NCBI GenBank assembly: GCA_963802095.1
Contig: CAWDHI010000011.1
Location: 62,001 to 126,000, forward strand
Direction: 5' to 3'
Length of the DNA stretch: 64,000 bases
Source: CAVVEQ01 sp963802095
Lineage (GTDB): Bacteria > Chloroflexota > Anaerolineae > Anaerolineales > Anaerolineaceae
Shown here: positions 41,488 through 50,870 of the stretch, piece after piece
Layout of the letters: every line of letters starts with the position of its first letter
Numbering within the stretch: the stretch's first letter is position 1
Translations under genes and position numbers: made by a program
Notes under the pieces: generated by a model
Seen by the model: only the letters and a program-made list of their open reading frames with translations
The model's database searches: none
What the model was told of the DNA's origin: nothing

Positions 41488-42699
41488 ATGACGAGCGACC
41501 CTTATTTCATCGATTTTCCGGCACGGATCAAATCCATCCAGCGCGAGATGGCCAAGGACGGGGTGGATGTCTACCTCGGCTCGCGCCTGCGCACGCTCTC
41601 CTGGACGACCGACGCCTTCTTCCCCTGGCGCTCCTACATCGTCATCCCATCCGAGGGGCTGCCGACTGCCTTCACCTTTGTGATCGATGCCGCCCGCGCT
41701 GGGGACGATTCCTGGCTGGATTCCGACCATGTGCTCGGGTTTGCCCCCATGGGTGGGCAGGACCAGATCACCGCCGTGAGCGAGCTGATACTGCACCACC
41801 TTAAGGGCAAAAAAGGTACGGTAGGGGTGGAAGCGGGCATGTCCAATTACCTACCCGAGGGCAACCTGACCCACTATGAATACATGGCGTTCGAGAGCGC
41901 CCTGCCGGGAGTGAAGCTGACCAACACGCTGGATATCATCGACCGGCTGGCGGTGATCAAGGAACCCGGCGAGATCAACCGCTTCCGTAAAGCTGGGGCG
42001 ATGGCGGATGCCGGGCACGTGGCGGTCTACAACGCCATCATCAACGGCGGCTTCAAGAAATACACCGAGACCGAGATCGCCGGGATCGCCGCGATGGGCA
42101 TGCGCGAGGCCGGTTCCACTTGGGAGTGGTCCTTCACCGGCGGCAACGAGATCGCCTCCGGCTACCGCACAGGCTACATGGGCGGAGCCTGCACGCCTCC
42201 CACCGATAAGCGGCTAATGCCTGGCGAGGCATTCACGGTTGATCTGCACTCGACCTACCGCCTGTGCGTGGGCGACCATACCCACAACTACCTGCTGGCT
42301 CCCGCCACCGAACGACAGCAGTGGCACGCCCGGAACTTCGTGGATATCGTCTCGCTGGTGCTGAAGACCTATAAACCCGGGATCACGCCTTCAAAACTGG
42401 CAGATGAGATGCTGATCTTCTGCGAGGAACGTGGATTTGCCGAGTACATGGTGCCGGGGTTCGAGCACGGCATCGGCATGCTCGGTGACGAGTGGCGCAT
42501 CGGGCGCAATGACGGCCCCTTCCCCTACTGGACCAACCCGGACCACGTTTATGAGCCCAACGAAATGCTGATCTCCGCCATGCAGTATGCCTGCCCCGAG
42601 GAACAGATCGGTTTCCGCTATGAAAATGCCATCCTGATCACGCAGGATGGCTGCGAAACGATGTCAAAGACACCGTTGGGGGTGGAAGTTATCGATTAA
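41488..42699 (+). CDS. M24-family Xaa-Pro-type peptidase
   Basis: 403 residues. The N-terminal creatinase-like domain starts near residue 10; the pita-bread catalytic domain covers ~160-400. The usual two-metal ligands are seen as Asp in FTVDLHSTY and GDHTHNYL, His in GFEHGIGM, and Glu in NEMLISAMQY and YENAILIT. Family members cut Xaa-Pro peptides or act on creatine and related substrates; the substrate here is not known. A good hairpin terminator follows. Confidence 0.85.
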   Translation: MTSDPYFIDFPARIKSIQREMAKDGVDVYLGSRLRTLSWTTDAFFPWRSYIVIPSEGLPTAFTFVIDAARAGDDSWLDSDHVLGFAPMGGQDQITAVSELILHHLKGKKGTVGVEAGMSNYLPEGNLTHYEYMAFESALPGVKLTNTLDIIDRLAVIKEPGEINRFRKAGAMADAGHVAVYNAIINGGFKKYTETEIAGIAAMGMREAGSTWEWSFTGGNEIASGYRTGYMGGACTPPTDKRLMPGEAFTVDLHSTYRLCVGDHTHNYLLAPATERQQWHARNFVDIVSLVLKTYKPGITPSKLADEMLIFCEERGFAEYMVPGFEHGIGMLGDEWRIGRNDGPFPYWTNPDHVYEPNEMLISAMQYACPEEQIGFRYENAILITQDGCETMSKTPLGVEVID

Positions 42700-42717
42700 G
42701 AAAAAACCGCGGATTTT

Positions 42718-42747
42718 GCGAGGCGCATGGATCGCCTCGCTTTTTGT
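42718..42747 (+). terminator. Terminator after the M24 peptidase gene
   Basis: GCGAGGCG (42718-42725) pairs with CGCCTCGC (42733-42740), followed by TTTTTGT. Confidence 0.85.
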
Positions 42748-43100
42748 ATTTGATTGTGGATCCAGTCGTAGGGCGGTCACAGGTTGTGTGGCCGCCATCA
42801 ACCAACCCCCGTCTGCTCCCACGCAACAGATACCGTTTATGTTGTAGCATGTAATCGTTTTATACGAGATCGGGAGTTGGATGTCGGGGACAAAACCGGT
42901 CCCCGACCTACGGCTCTGCGGAAAAGCTTACGGGAACGCGATAACCCTCAAATTATTACCGCTACATCGTACGTGGTTGATTATACAATCCGATGGAGCG
43001 ATTTTAAATTAATCACCGAATCTTTTACATAATTTACGGCTTAATTGCCTATAATAATCAAAAAATCCTTGAATGTAATTCGCGGGAGAAAAATCCTACC
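42748..43100. repeat. Intergenic stretch with REP-like hairpins
   Basis: No gene seen. GTCGGGGAC (42883-42891) is inverted at 42899-42907, and a less perfect pair GGCGG-CACA/TGTG-CCGCC lies near 42774-42796. The remainder is AT-rich and leads into the AT-rich small gene at 43101. Confidence 0.5.
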
Positions 43101-43391
43101 ATGCTTGAAGTATTTATGGATTGGTTTACGAAAAATTCCAAGAATATGCTTGAGCGTTCTTATAAACCTACATTCCACGTTTCATTTTTGTCTCCAGAAA
43201 AACCGGGAGGTTATATTAGGGTCGAGACCAAAAAATTCCTTGGTGAAATTGTTTTTTGGGAAACGGGCGAATGTGAAATAGAAATAATCAACGCAGATAC
43301 AGGAACAAGAATTTTTTGGAAATATAGTATTCTTCATGGTGGCGATGAAATTCGAAAACATTTAGATTCCTTCCTTCGACAGTTCTCTTAA
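43101..43391 (+). CDS. Small AT-rich protein, possibly immunity-like
   Basis: 96 residues, GC-poor compared with neighbours. The order of segments (an N-terminal helix with MDWFTKNSKNML, then EKPGGYIRVETKKFLGEIVFW, then a C-terminal HGGDEIRKHLDSFLRQF) is reminiscent of small polymorphic-toxin immunity proteins of the Imm53 kind. The match is faint and by eye only. No toxin gene lies next to it. A plausible ribosome site (GGGAG) is about 12 bases upstream. Likely acquired DNA. Confidence 0.5.
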   Translation: MLEVFMDWFTKNSKNMLERSYKPTFHVSFLSPEKPGGYIRVETKKFLGEIVFWETGECEIEIINADTGTRIFWKYSILHGGDEIRKHLDSFLRQFS

Positions 43392-43567
43392 GGTGAGAAG
43401 TCTTAAATGATAGTATCTAAAACGATAAATTATCATTAAAAAATAATTCGCGGTAGTCTACTTGAGAAATCAATGTTGTAACGAGTTTTGTTGAGAAGTT
43501 TATCAATACAATTCTTCATTTGAGCCTATTAATAACGAAAATCATTCTAGAGAACTTGGCGTAAATC

Positions 43568-43620
43568 ACCACTTCGCCTGGTGCTCCTCCGCCCAGCCGA
43601 CCAGGTCATTGACCTCCAGC
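43568..43620 (-). repeat. Partial duplicate of the DUF2804 gene 3' end
   Basis: These 53 bases match 44384-44436, the last codons of the DUF2804 gene, with about five differences. The copy includes the C-terminal codons but no gene body. Both copies have the same orientation and flank the DUF5674 two-gene cassette. Confidence 0.8.
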
Positions 43621-43639
43621 AGAAGATGCCAAGTAGGGG

Positions 43640-43990
43640 TTATTCCTTAATAAGGCCCGATAGAGCCAACACTCGTTCTGACCACACCAGCGATTGCTCA
43701 CCGACTTTTCGCCTCTGTGCGGGAATGGACCAGATTCTCGACCAGTTTAATTGCCATTGGGCAAGTTGCACCTGCAATTCAACGAGTTGAGCTGCAGTGT
43801 CGGGCGGAGTTTCGCAAGCTGTCCATTCGATAAAGAACTTGGATTCTTCGATCAGGCTGACAACGGCATCCTGGCTATTGTCTTGGGCTGAAAAGGATTT
43901 GATGCGGTGGAGATTGGCCGCCAACCCCCCCAGACGAACCGGGACGCTATCGCGAATATAGCGCTCTTGGATCAGAGACCAATTTCTCAT
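43640..43990 (-). CDS. Small protein coupled to DUF5674
   Basis: 116 residues, soluble and largely helical, with many Trp and Arg (TACETPPDTAAQLVELQV, AQWQLNWSRIWS). No family recognised. Its ATG overlaps the TGA of the DUF5674 gene by four bases, so the pair is translated together. Two-gene coupling of small proteins on a mobile-looking patch fits a toxin-antitoxin or accessory module, but neither partner has a known toxic fold. Confidence 0.6.
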   Translation of the reverse strand: MRNWSLIQERYIRDSVPVRLGGLAANLHRIKSFSAQDNSQDAVVSLIEESKFFIEWTACETPPDTAAQLVELQVQLAQWQLNWSRIWSIPAQRRKVGEQSLVWSERVLALSGLIKE

Positions 43991-44322
43991 TTATGCTCCA
44001 ACAAATGTTGAGTGATCTGAGCCACGCGATCGCGTCGTGATGGATCCAATATCTCCAATGATGGGTTGTTCTGGCGAGGGCGGATATTGATGAGTGACTC
44101 AAAAGTCACTTGCTGGCTTGTGGGATTCCAATCTGCTCCCCAAATATTTTCCTGAGTACTGCCATCCTCAAGGAGAACTGATTCAAAATCGGCGTGCATG
44201 ACGCCTCCACCGGCCAGGATCCCACGGTCAATATCCACTGCCAGCTTGATGTAAGTATCGAGAGATTGTAGCATTTCTTCGATCTGCTGAAGTGTGGCAG
44301 GTGTGCGGAAGAGATGAATCAT
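43987..44322 (-). CDS. DUF5674 family protein
   Basis: 111 residues that match the DUF5674 pattern by eye: an early amphipathic helix (ATLQQIEEMLQSLDTYIKLA), then DIDRGILAGGGVMHADFE, GADWNPT and LINIRPRQNNPSLEI. Conserved Asp, His and Glu residues could bind a metal, but no activity is known. It starts at ATG 44322 and is coupled to the 116-residue protein gene. The module sits between two copies of a neighbour's 3' end, so it likely arrived by insertion or duplication. Confidence 0.75.
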   Translation of the reverse strand: MIHLFRTPATLQQIEEMLQSLDTYIKLAVDIDRGILAGGGVMHADFESVLLEDGSTQENIWGADWNPTSQQVTFESLINIRPRQNNPSLEILDPSRRDRVAQITQHLLEHK

Positions 44323-44381
44323 GGAGTGATCCCTTAACCCAATTGTACCGGCCTACGCGCTAAAAGAAAACCAATCTTTTC

Positions 44382-45425
44382 TTACCACTTTGCCTGGTGC
44401 TCCTCCGCCCAGCCGACCAGGTCCCTGATCTCCAGCTTCTTCCCATCGTCGGTCACGACCGTGCCGTTGTAGCGCCCGAACATCTGATGCACCTCGCTGC
44501 GCAGGATGGCCAGATCGGTCTTGGCATTCCGGTCAAAGAAGGGGGTGAAAGTGAGGTCGATGCACTTATCCGCGGATTTCATCGTCCAGGGTTTCATGAA
44601 GTTCTGGTTTGAGTAGGTGAAATCCACTTCGCCCAGTTTATGGATCTTCCCATCCAGAATGAAGCAATTCTCGGTGGCCGCACGGGTATTCCCGAAACCG
44701 AAACCGAGGTTCAAACCCAGGGTGTGTTTTCCGCCGGACAGGAAGCCGCTGGCGGAAGCCCAAACCCAGAACGATTCATATTCCCAGATTCCGCGCCCCC
44801 AATCCAGGTTCCCCAGGCAGGTCTTCGGATCCAGATCGTATCGAATTCCTGCTGATTCCGCCCAACCTGTGGCGAGCATGCAGTTGGTCTTACGATTGTA
44901 ATAAAAGCGGTTCCCCACAATGGGGATGGTTATGACCATGGATTCCTGCTCCGGCGGGCAGGCAAAGGCAGCCTCAGCTTTCAGGGGCTTGCCATCGCTG
45001 AAATCAGGCCAGTTCACCTTGATCTCCCGCTTGCCGGGCAGCACGCTAAACTCCAGGCGTACCCTGCCATCATCAAAGATACTAACCCCTTCGGTACTGT
45101 TGCGCGGCAGGCTCACTTTGCGGGAAAACGGCAGGGTCAGGGTCTTTTCGGTGTATATGCCGGTATTGAACTCCAGCACGTAGGCGAAGATGGAGGCCAG
45201 GTAACCTACGTGGCTGACGGTGAAGGAGAAGAAATGGGTGGGCGTGGTGATGCCGTAATAATCCCAGCGCTTGATGCGCATGGGCTGCCAGAAGCGCGGT
45301 GTGCCTTCGCTGTGGGCAGCTTCCAGGTTGCAGTCCAGCAGCGCCTGCGGGCTCCAGCCTGCCTGTGCCAGGCTGCCATCGGCGTTCAGCAGCGGACCGG
45401 ATTTCGTGATTTGGGTTTGGGACAT
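44382..45425 (-). CDS. DUF2804 family protein
   Basis: 347 residues from ATG 45425 (AGAGGA upstream). Typical DUF2804 features: RFWQPMRIKRWDYYGITTPTH-type start, NWPDFSDGKPLKAE, then GNRFYYNRKTNCMLATG and NLDWGRGIWEYE. The fold is probably a large beta-sandwich like that of tocopherol-cyclase/carotenoid-hydratase relatives; the function is not established. Its upstream region joins abruptly to a beta-helix gene fragment, so its native promoter may be lost. Part of its 3' end is copied at 43568. Confidence 0.85.
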   Translation of the reverse strand: MSQTQITKSGPLLNADGSLAQAGWSPQALLDCNLEAAHSEGTPRFWQPMRIKRWDYYGITTPTHFFSFTVSHVGYLASIFAYVLEFNTGIYTEKTLTLPFSRKVSLPRNSTEGVSIFDDGRVRLEFSVLPGKREIKVNWPDFSDGKPLKAEAAFACPPEQESMVITIPIVGNRFYYNRKTNCMLATGWAESAGIRYDLDPKTCLGNLDWGRGIWEYESFWVWASASGFLSGGKHTLGLNLGFGFGNTRAATENCFILDGKIHKLGEVDFTYSNQNFMKPWTMKSADKCIDLTFTPFFDRNAKTDLAILRSEVHQMFGRYNGTVVTDDGKKLEIRDLVGWAEEHQAKW

Positions 45426-45439
45426 GATTTTCCTCTGCG

Positions 45440-47970
45440 TGGCTGATATTCCCCAGCGTTGTTGCGACCAAAACCCCATACCCTGTTCCAGGCACGAAAT
45501 AATTATTGTTTGCGTTGATATTTACTAATACAATTGAGCCGTTTGAATTTATTTCAAGACCGCCCTGGGGATTATTGGTAAATGAATTTGGCACAAGCGA
45601 TGTTCCTCCGTTGATGGTAACTCCGCCAGGACCGGTGGGACTTACAAACGAAGCGCCTTTTGTCAGGTTATCATTTGCATGGATGTTTGTTCCGGTGACC
45701 GTTCCATTGGAAATCACTTGCAGCCCGTAAGTGTGGTTGTGATTAAATTCACCATTTACGATGGCCACCCCAGCTGCGGAAAAGCTGTTGTCAATGTTGG
45801 CTCCATAGCCATTTGTATTCCAGTCAGCAGTCAGGTTCTTTAATGAAATCGCTCCTCCCGATAAGATCGTCAATCCATTGTTGTGATTATTGCTTATGCT
45901 GTTGATAAATGAGCCTGTAGCAGCCAGGGTGACAACCCCCGGAGTTTCAATATAGACTGCGTTCGTTCCCCCAGACATGAATCTGGCGGTCAGGTCGGTG
46001 ATTTTCACTGGACCGTTTGAAAGGACTTTTAACCCATGGATGACATTTGAATTCACATCCATACCGGTGATCGTGATAGGTTTATAGCCTAATAGGTCCA
46101 CGCCTGCCAGGGCATTGTAATTCGCGGTGATCTTGGATAAAGTGATCGTTCCTAATGTATCGATCTTGAGACCATTTTGGGTGTTGTCATTGAAGATACC
46201 GTTGGTGACGGAAACATTTCCGGACCCGGCGGTGGTCGTAATTAAAGCGCCATTGCTGGTGTTGGTATTGAGGTTCGCTTTAATCCCGTTGACCACCACG
46301 CTCCCTCGGGTGCTGACTTCAAGCCCGGTACCAAAATTTGATGAAAATGTGCTGGAGTTGATTGTGACGCCGGAAGGCAAAGCGGCAAGGGAATTATCCA
46401 GGAGCGCGCCTCTCCCAAAATAGTTTGAGCTCGAATCGATGTTTTTCAGGGTAATCGCCCCTCCTGAAATGATTTGAATCCCATCCGTGGTCTGGCTGCC
46501 ACTCGAAATCGTTGAAGCCAAGGAAATCGAACCGCTCCCTGTTGATGTATCCAAATTTATATTCAGACCTCTATTATTAGCTGCATCCACCCCGGTTACG
46601 GAAATGGCTCCGTCTGAAAAGATTATCAATCCAGAAGAATAATTATTATCAATTTTGCTGTTTCCCAGGGTATTCGCAAGGGTCACACCGGCAGAGCCGC
46701 TTCTATTATCAATAAAAACGCCATTTTGGCCGGTCGAGCCTATGGAAGTAACCTTGTTCAATGAAACCGCACCGCGAGAGATGATATAGAGCCCCGTACC
46801 ATACCCATAACTAAAATCGCTGTTCGTGACGCTGACCGTTCGAGGGGCGGTGGCGTATTCGTTCCTTAATTCTGTGTTGTGATCGGTAATGGAATACCAG
46901 GTTTTTACTCCCGTCAGACTAATATTCCCATTTGAAAACACGAAAAGTGGTCGCCTGCTTCCAGTTATCGACACAGTATTAAGGGTTACAGGGCTGGCTG
47001 AAAACGAGCAGGGAGCATAGGATCCGCAATTATCGATCCAGACTCCGTTATTTTGGTTGGTCAAAATTTGGAGATTCTTAAGTGTCACGCTGCCGTCCAC
47101 ATTTACCAATAAACCGGTTTCCTGGTTGTTGCTAAAGTCGCTATTCTCAATCAGGATTGCGCCTTTACTGCCCGGGAGAATCACCAAACCATCGCCAATT
47201 AAGTTGTTTATTATCCCGTCGCGGTTATAAGTAAACACACTGTTGCGGACGGTGACACCCTTGACCGTAAAAATATTTGCGCCATCTCCCGCATTGTTAT
47301 TGCTGGCAGAAACGCCATTAAGAGAAACACTCCCCCCAGCATCGAGCATGAGTGCTTCGTTACCGCTGTTCGAATCAAATGAAGAATTCTTGATCGTCAC
47401 GTTACCGGTAACCGCAATATCGGCGCCTTCATCACCATTTAGATCCGCTTTTACTTCGTTGAGGCTGACATTTCCAGTGTGAGCAAAAACAGAAAGCGCA
47501 TCCCCGTTTGCATGTGTGTTATTTATTACCAGGTCATGTAGAGTCAATTGCCCGGTATTCCAGGAAAAATCCACCAGCGCGCCAGCCTGGTTCCCGGAAA
47601 TCGTGAGCCCGGATAAGGTGAAGCCATTTAGTTGATTGCTGATATTAAAGGATCCATTCAGGTTGATCAGACTGCTCGGCGAAGAAGTTGACGCGCTGAC
47701 TCCCACCAGCCCGGTCAACCCCGGGATACCATTCACCACGACTGCCCCGGTGTAATCCGTTGCAAGCCCAGCATCTTCAACGAATATATGTCCGGAGCCC
47801 ATCCGGGCGGTAAAATCGGCAACCGCAGCCTGGATTCCGTTTAGGCCGAAGTAGCGGCAGATCCCATCCACCGTGCCATCCACGCTGTCATCTGTGCAGG
47901 AGAAATACGGGTCCGCTTCCGCTGCAGCTTTGCTGGCAAGCGAAACCGGCTGCCCGTTTTTTTTATAATC
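45440..47970 (-). pseudogene. Beta-helix adhesin-like gene fragment, both ends missing
   Basis: The open frame begins right after a stop at 47971-47973 and has no signal peptide. Its first part (DPYFSCTDDSVDGTVDGICR) resembles an inner segment of large Chloroflexota surface proteins. The main part is about 20 repeats of ~35-45 residues with patterns like NGLxIxSxGxVTLxNI, a right-handed parallel beta-helix. Near 45440 the repeat sequence ends and the frame runs into the leader of the DUF2804 gene. So this is an internal slice of a bigger adhesin, lacking N-terminus and C-terminal anchor. GC and codon use differ moderately from flanking genes. Confidence 0.7.
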
Positions 47971-48042
47971 CTATACCCGATGGGGTCGGGCAGTCAAATC
48001 ATAGTAGAATGGGACAGAATTTATCCTGATTAGGAGCTAAGC

Positions 48043-49101
48043 ATGCCCACTGAACAAGAAGTGATGAACGCCCTCAACACGGTGATGGACCCCGAGCTGG
48101 GGCGCAGCATCGTCAACCTGCAGATGATCAAAGAGCTCTCCGTCGATCCGGCGGGAAAAGTAACTTTCACCATAGCCCTCACCATTCCCTCCTGCCCGCT
48201 GCGGGAAAAGATCCGCAACGATGCCGCCATCGCAGTAAAAGCGCTGCCAGGGGTGAGCGATGTGGAGATCCACATGGGGGCGATGACCGATGAGGAACGC
48301 GCGAAAGCGCTGGGGAAAAGCGGGCAGAACCTGCCCAAGCTGAACCAGTTCAATAAGGTAGACCAGGTGATCGCAGTGATGAGCGGCAAGGGCGGGGTGG
48401 GCAAATCCTCGGTTGCTGCAATCCTGGCAGCCAGCCTGGCGCGCAACTGCCAGCGAGTGGGCATCCTGGATGCCGATATCACCGGGCCGAGCATCCCCAA
48501 ACTCTTCGGGCTTCCTGCAGGGGGCATCCGCTCCAGCGAGCAGGGCATTCTGCCGGTGGTCACCGGGCTGGGGATCAAAGCGATATCGATCAACCTGCTG
48601 GTGGAAGATGAGAACGCCGCGGTCATCTGGCGCGGGCCGATGATCTCGGGCGCTATCACCCAGTTCTGGACGGACGTCTTCTGGGGCAAATTGGATTACC
48701 TTGTGGTGGATATGCCCCCAGGCACCTCCGACGCTGCCCTGACGGTGATGCAAAGCCTGCCAGTTAACGGTGTTGTCATGGTCACTACCCCTCAGCAGCT
48801 CTCTGCCATGGTCGTGCGCAAAGCTGCCTCAATGCTGAGCCAGTTAAAAATACCCGTACTCGGGGTGGTGGAGAACATGAGCTACTATCCCTGCCCGGAT
48901 ACTGGCAAGGAGCACGCCATCTTCGGACCCAGCCACTCGCAGGAGGTGGCCACCGCCTGCAAGGCAAAGGTGATCGCCCGGCTGCCGCTCGATCCGGCCA
49001 TTACAGAAATGGCGGATAACGGCCGCATCGAAGATTTCGTCCAACCCGATATGGAAAAAATGGTTAAAGATATGTTGATGGAAAGGAAGACCGGGAAATA
49101 G
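48043..49101 (+). CDS. Mrp/NBP35-family iron-sulfur cluster carrier
   Basis: 352 residues. Residues 1-95 form a MIP18/DUF59 domain (VMDPELGRSIVNLQMIK). The ATPase starts with MSGKGGVGKSSVA (P-loop), DADITGPSIP and DMPPGTSDA. The late motif reads YYPCPDTGKEH: only one Cys of the CPxC pair is present. Mrp dimers bind a bridging [4Fe-4S] cluster through CPxC, so cluster binding may be altered. ATG 48043 has AGGAG. A terminator follows. Confidence 0.9.
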   Translation: MPTEQEVMNALNTVMDPELGRSIVNLQMIKELSVDPAGKVTFTIALTIPSCPLREKIRNDAAIAVKALPGVSDVEIHMGAMTDEERAKALGKSGQNLPKLNQFNKVDQVIAVMSGKGGVGKSSVAAILAASLARNCQRVGILDADITGPSIPKLFGLPAGGIRSSEQGILPVVTGLGIKAISINLLVEDENAAVIWRGPMISGAITQFWTDVFWGKLDYLVVDMPPGTSDAALTVMQSLPVNGVVMVTTPQQLSAMVVRKAASMLSQLKIPVLGVVENMSYYPCPDTGKEHAIFGPSHSQEVATACKAKVIARLPLDPAITEMADNGRIEDFVQPDMEKMVKDMLMERKTGK

Positions 49102-49146
49102 CGCAATTTAGGCGAATTCAACCGAAATTACACTAATTAATATCTG

Positions 49147-49180
49147 CCGGGCTGAAAACTTCAGCCCGGTTATTGTTTTT
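49147..49180 (+). terminator. Terminator after mrp
   Basis: CCGGGCTGAA (49147-49156) pairs with TTCAGCCCGG (49160-49169), then TTATTGTTTTT. It overlaps the end of the convergent MBL hydrolase gene. Confidence 0.8.
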
Positions 49181-50027
49181 CCGGGAGGATCTCCGCCAGG
49201 GTGTACTCCCTGAGCCGCTCCGGCAGAAAGACAAACGGAGCGCCCGGTATGGATTCAACGAAGCGCTTGAAGCGGATGGCATCAAACCGGGCGAGGGGTG
49301 GCCAAACCCTTCCGGAGGGCGCAAGTTGACCCCGCATGGGAGAAGCGAGCGGCGAGCTCATGTCATCGCAGTGAATGGGGATCAGCACGCGTGGGTGGTA
49401 TGCGTCGATCATCTTCCGGATATATACCCTGTCATTCGCCACAGGATTCAGCGGGCTGGTAAAAAGGATATCGATTTGGCTCACCCCGGAGGGATCCAGG
49501 CAGACTTCCGTCAACAGCCTCACCCCGGCGCACTCCACCAGGAAGGAAAGCCCGAAGTCCATGGCGTAATCGCGGGCACGCAGGGGAGGTTTGAGGTCGT
49601 GATTGAGGGGCTGCATTCCGAACCCGGCCACCCATTGGTGCGGGCGCTCCGCAAGCGCAGTAACCCTCATTCCGCCCCGATCCACCACCGAACCGGGATG
49701 CATTTCAACGATCTGGCCCTCAGGCAGGCGCTCAGCGCGCAGGATGGTGCAGGTGTTGGGGGAGCCATGCACGCTCGCGCCGGTCTGGCGGGCGGTTTCG
49801 GCGGCATCCAGGAGGTGGTCGAAGTGGGAATGGGTGATGAAGATCGCATCCGCGCCGGGCAGATGGCGTTTCACGAGATCCGGGTTGGAGCATATGCGGG
49901 AGAAGAACATACTCCGCAGGGGAACACGGCTGAGATACGGGTCAAAAATAATCCGCCGGCCGGGGCAGCCGAGTTCAATCCCGGCCACTCCCAGCCAACG
50001 GAGGGTGATCTTTTCCAGGTCCCGCAT
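49170..50027 (-). CDS. MBL-fold metallo-hydrolase
   Basis: 285 residues. THSHFDHLLDAAE is the metallo-beta-lactamase HxHxDH-type motif. It lacks a standard third His but has a C-terminal IPIHCDD, as in UlaG/lactonase-like members that act on small molecules. The front WLGVAGIELGCPGRRIIFDPYL resembles the YhfI or RomA group. Substrate unknown. The gene is monocistronic by position, convergent with mrp. Confidence 0.85.
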   Translation of the reverse strand: MRDLEKITLRWLGVAGIELGCPGRRIIFDPYLSRVPLRSMFFSRICSNPDLVKRHLPGADAIFITHSHFDHLLDAAETARQTGASVHGSPNTCTILRAERLPEGQIVEMHPGSVVDRGGMRVTALAERPHQWVAGFGMQPLNHDLKPPLRARDYAMDFGLSFLVECAGVRLLTEVCLDPSGVSQIDILFTSPLNPVANDRVYIRKMIDAYHPRVLIPIHCDDMSSPLASPMRGQLAPSGRVWPPLARFDAIRFKRFVESIPGAPFVFLPERLREYTLAEILPEKQ

Positions 50028-50047
50028 TGGGGAACCAGAGACTACTG

Positions 50048-50770
50048 CTATTTCTTGACGACAGCCTTCTTGGCGAGCACGGTTGGGGCGGTCAGTTTTT
50101 CTTCGCCTTCCACCCAGACCTGTCCGAGCACCGCGTAACTTATCATGCCGATATAGAGGGCTACGGCGATGATCACCAGGGGCACAAGGCAGAGCAGGAT
50201 GACGGTGGAGAACACCACACCCAAGATCACAGCCAGCAGGGCATACACACCGGCCACGATCAGGTACACCACCAGGTAACCTACGAAATTAACCTTTAAG
50301 TTGGCATACCATTCCTTGAAGTGGAAGGCAGCTCCAAAGGTACCCTTGTCGATCATGTTGAGGATGGCAGGGAACACAAAGATGGTGATGGCGATGGCGA
50401 AGAGCCAGGTCAACCAGGAGAGGATGCCGCCGCTGATCCAGCCGATAACCGGGACGAGCGAAAGGGTGAAGCTGATCAGGAAGAGCAGCAAAGCCGGCAG
50501 GTAGTAAATGATAGCGACAGCCACCAGCTTGAGGCCATCCAGAATCATTTTGCCCCATTCATCCCATTCCGGCAGATCGCCCAGGGTCTTAGTAACCATG
50601 ACGTTCTTGGCGATGCGCATGTACCACCCGATGAGAAACAGGGCGGGGACAATGAAGCCGCCGAAGATCAGGAACAGGGCGGCGATCAGAAATTTGGATA
50701 CACCCTTTTTATCTTTAAAGGGGAATCCCAGAAGCGTTTGAAGCCCGAGAGTATTGAATGATTTTTCCAT
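50048..50770 (-). CDS. DUF4013 membrane protein
   Basis: 240 residues with five to six helices and a start at ATG 50770 (GGAGG upstream). LLGFPFKDKKGVSKFLIAAL and the middle GTFGAAFHFKEWYANLK match DUF4013, a widespread archaeal/bacterial family of unknown role. A short cytoplasmic tail (VKK) ends it. It lies 20 bases upstream of the MBL hydrolase gene and likely shares its transcript. Confidence 0.85.
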   Translation of the reverse strand: MEKSFNTLGLQTLLGFPFKDKKGVSKFLIAALFLIFGGFIVPALFLIGWYMRIAKNVMVTKTLGDLPEWDEWGKMILDGLKLVAVAIIYYLPALLLFLISFTLSLVPVIGWISGGILSWLTWLFAIAITIFVFPAILNMIDKGTFGAAFHFKEWYANLKVNFVGYLVVYLIVAGVYALLAVILGVVFSTVILLCLVPLVIIAVALYIGMISYAVLGQVWVEGEEKLTAPTVLAKKAVVKK

Positions 50771-50870
50771 ATTTTCCTCCAGATATTATTATAGTGGTTC
50801 TTTGAAGAATTTACAGCACAAAATACATACGATTAAAACCCATAAAAGGTTGCGGAAAGGTGAATACAGA

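Noticed and set aside
43101..43391. Firm Imm53 immunity-protein call
   Set aside because: Similarity is only to segment order by eye and no toxin gene is adjacent, so only a tentative label was kept.
49173..50138. 321-codon plus-strand frame opposite the MBL hydrolase
   Set aside because: Composition is typical of antisense GC-rich frames; the minus-strand MBL protein has clear metal motifs.
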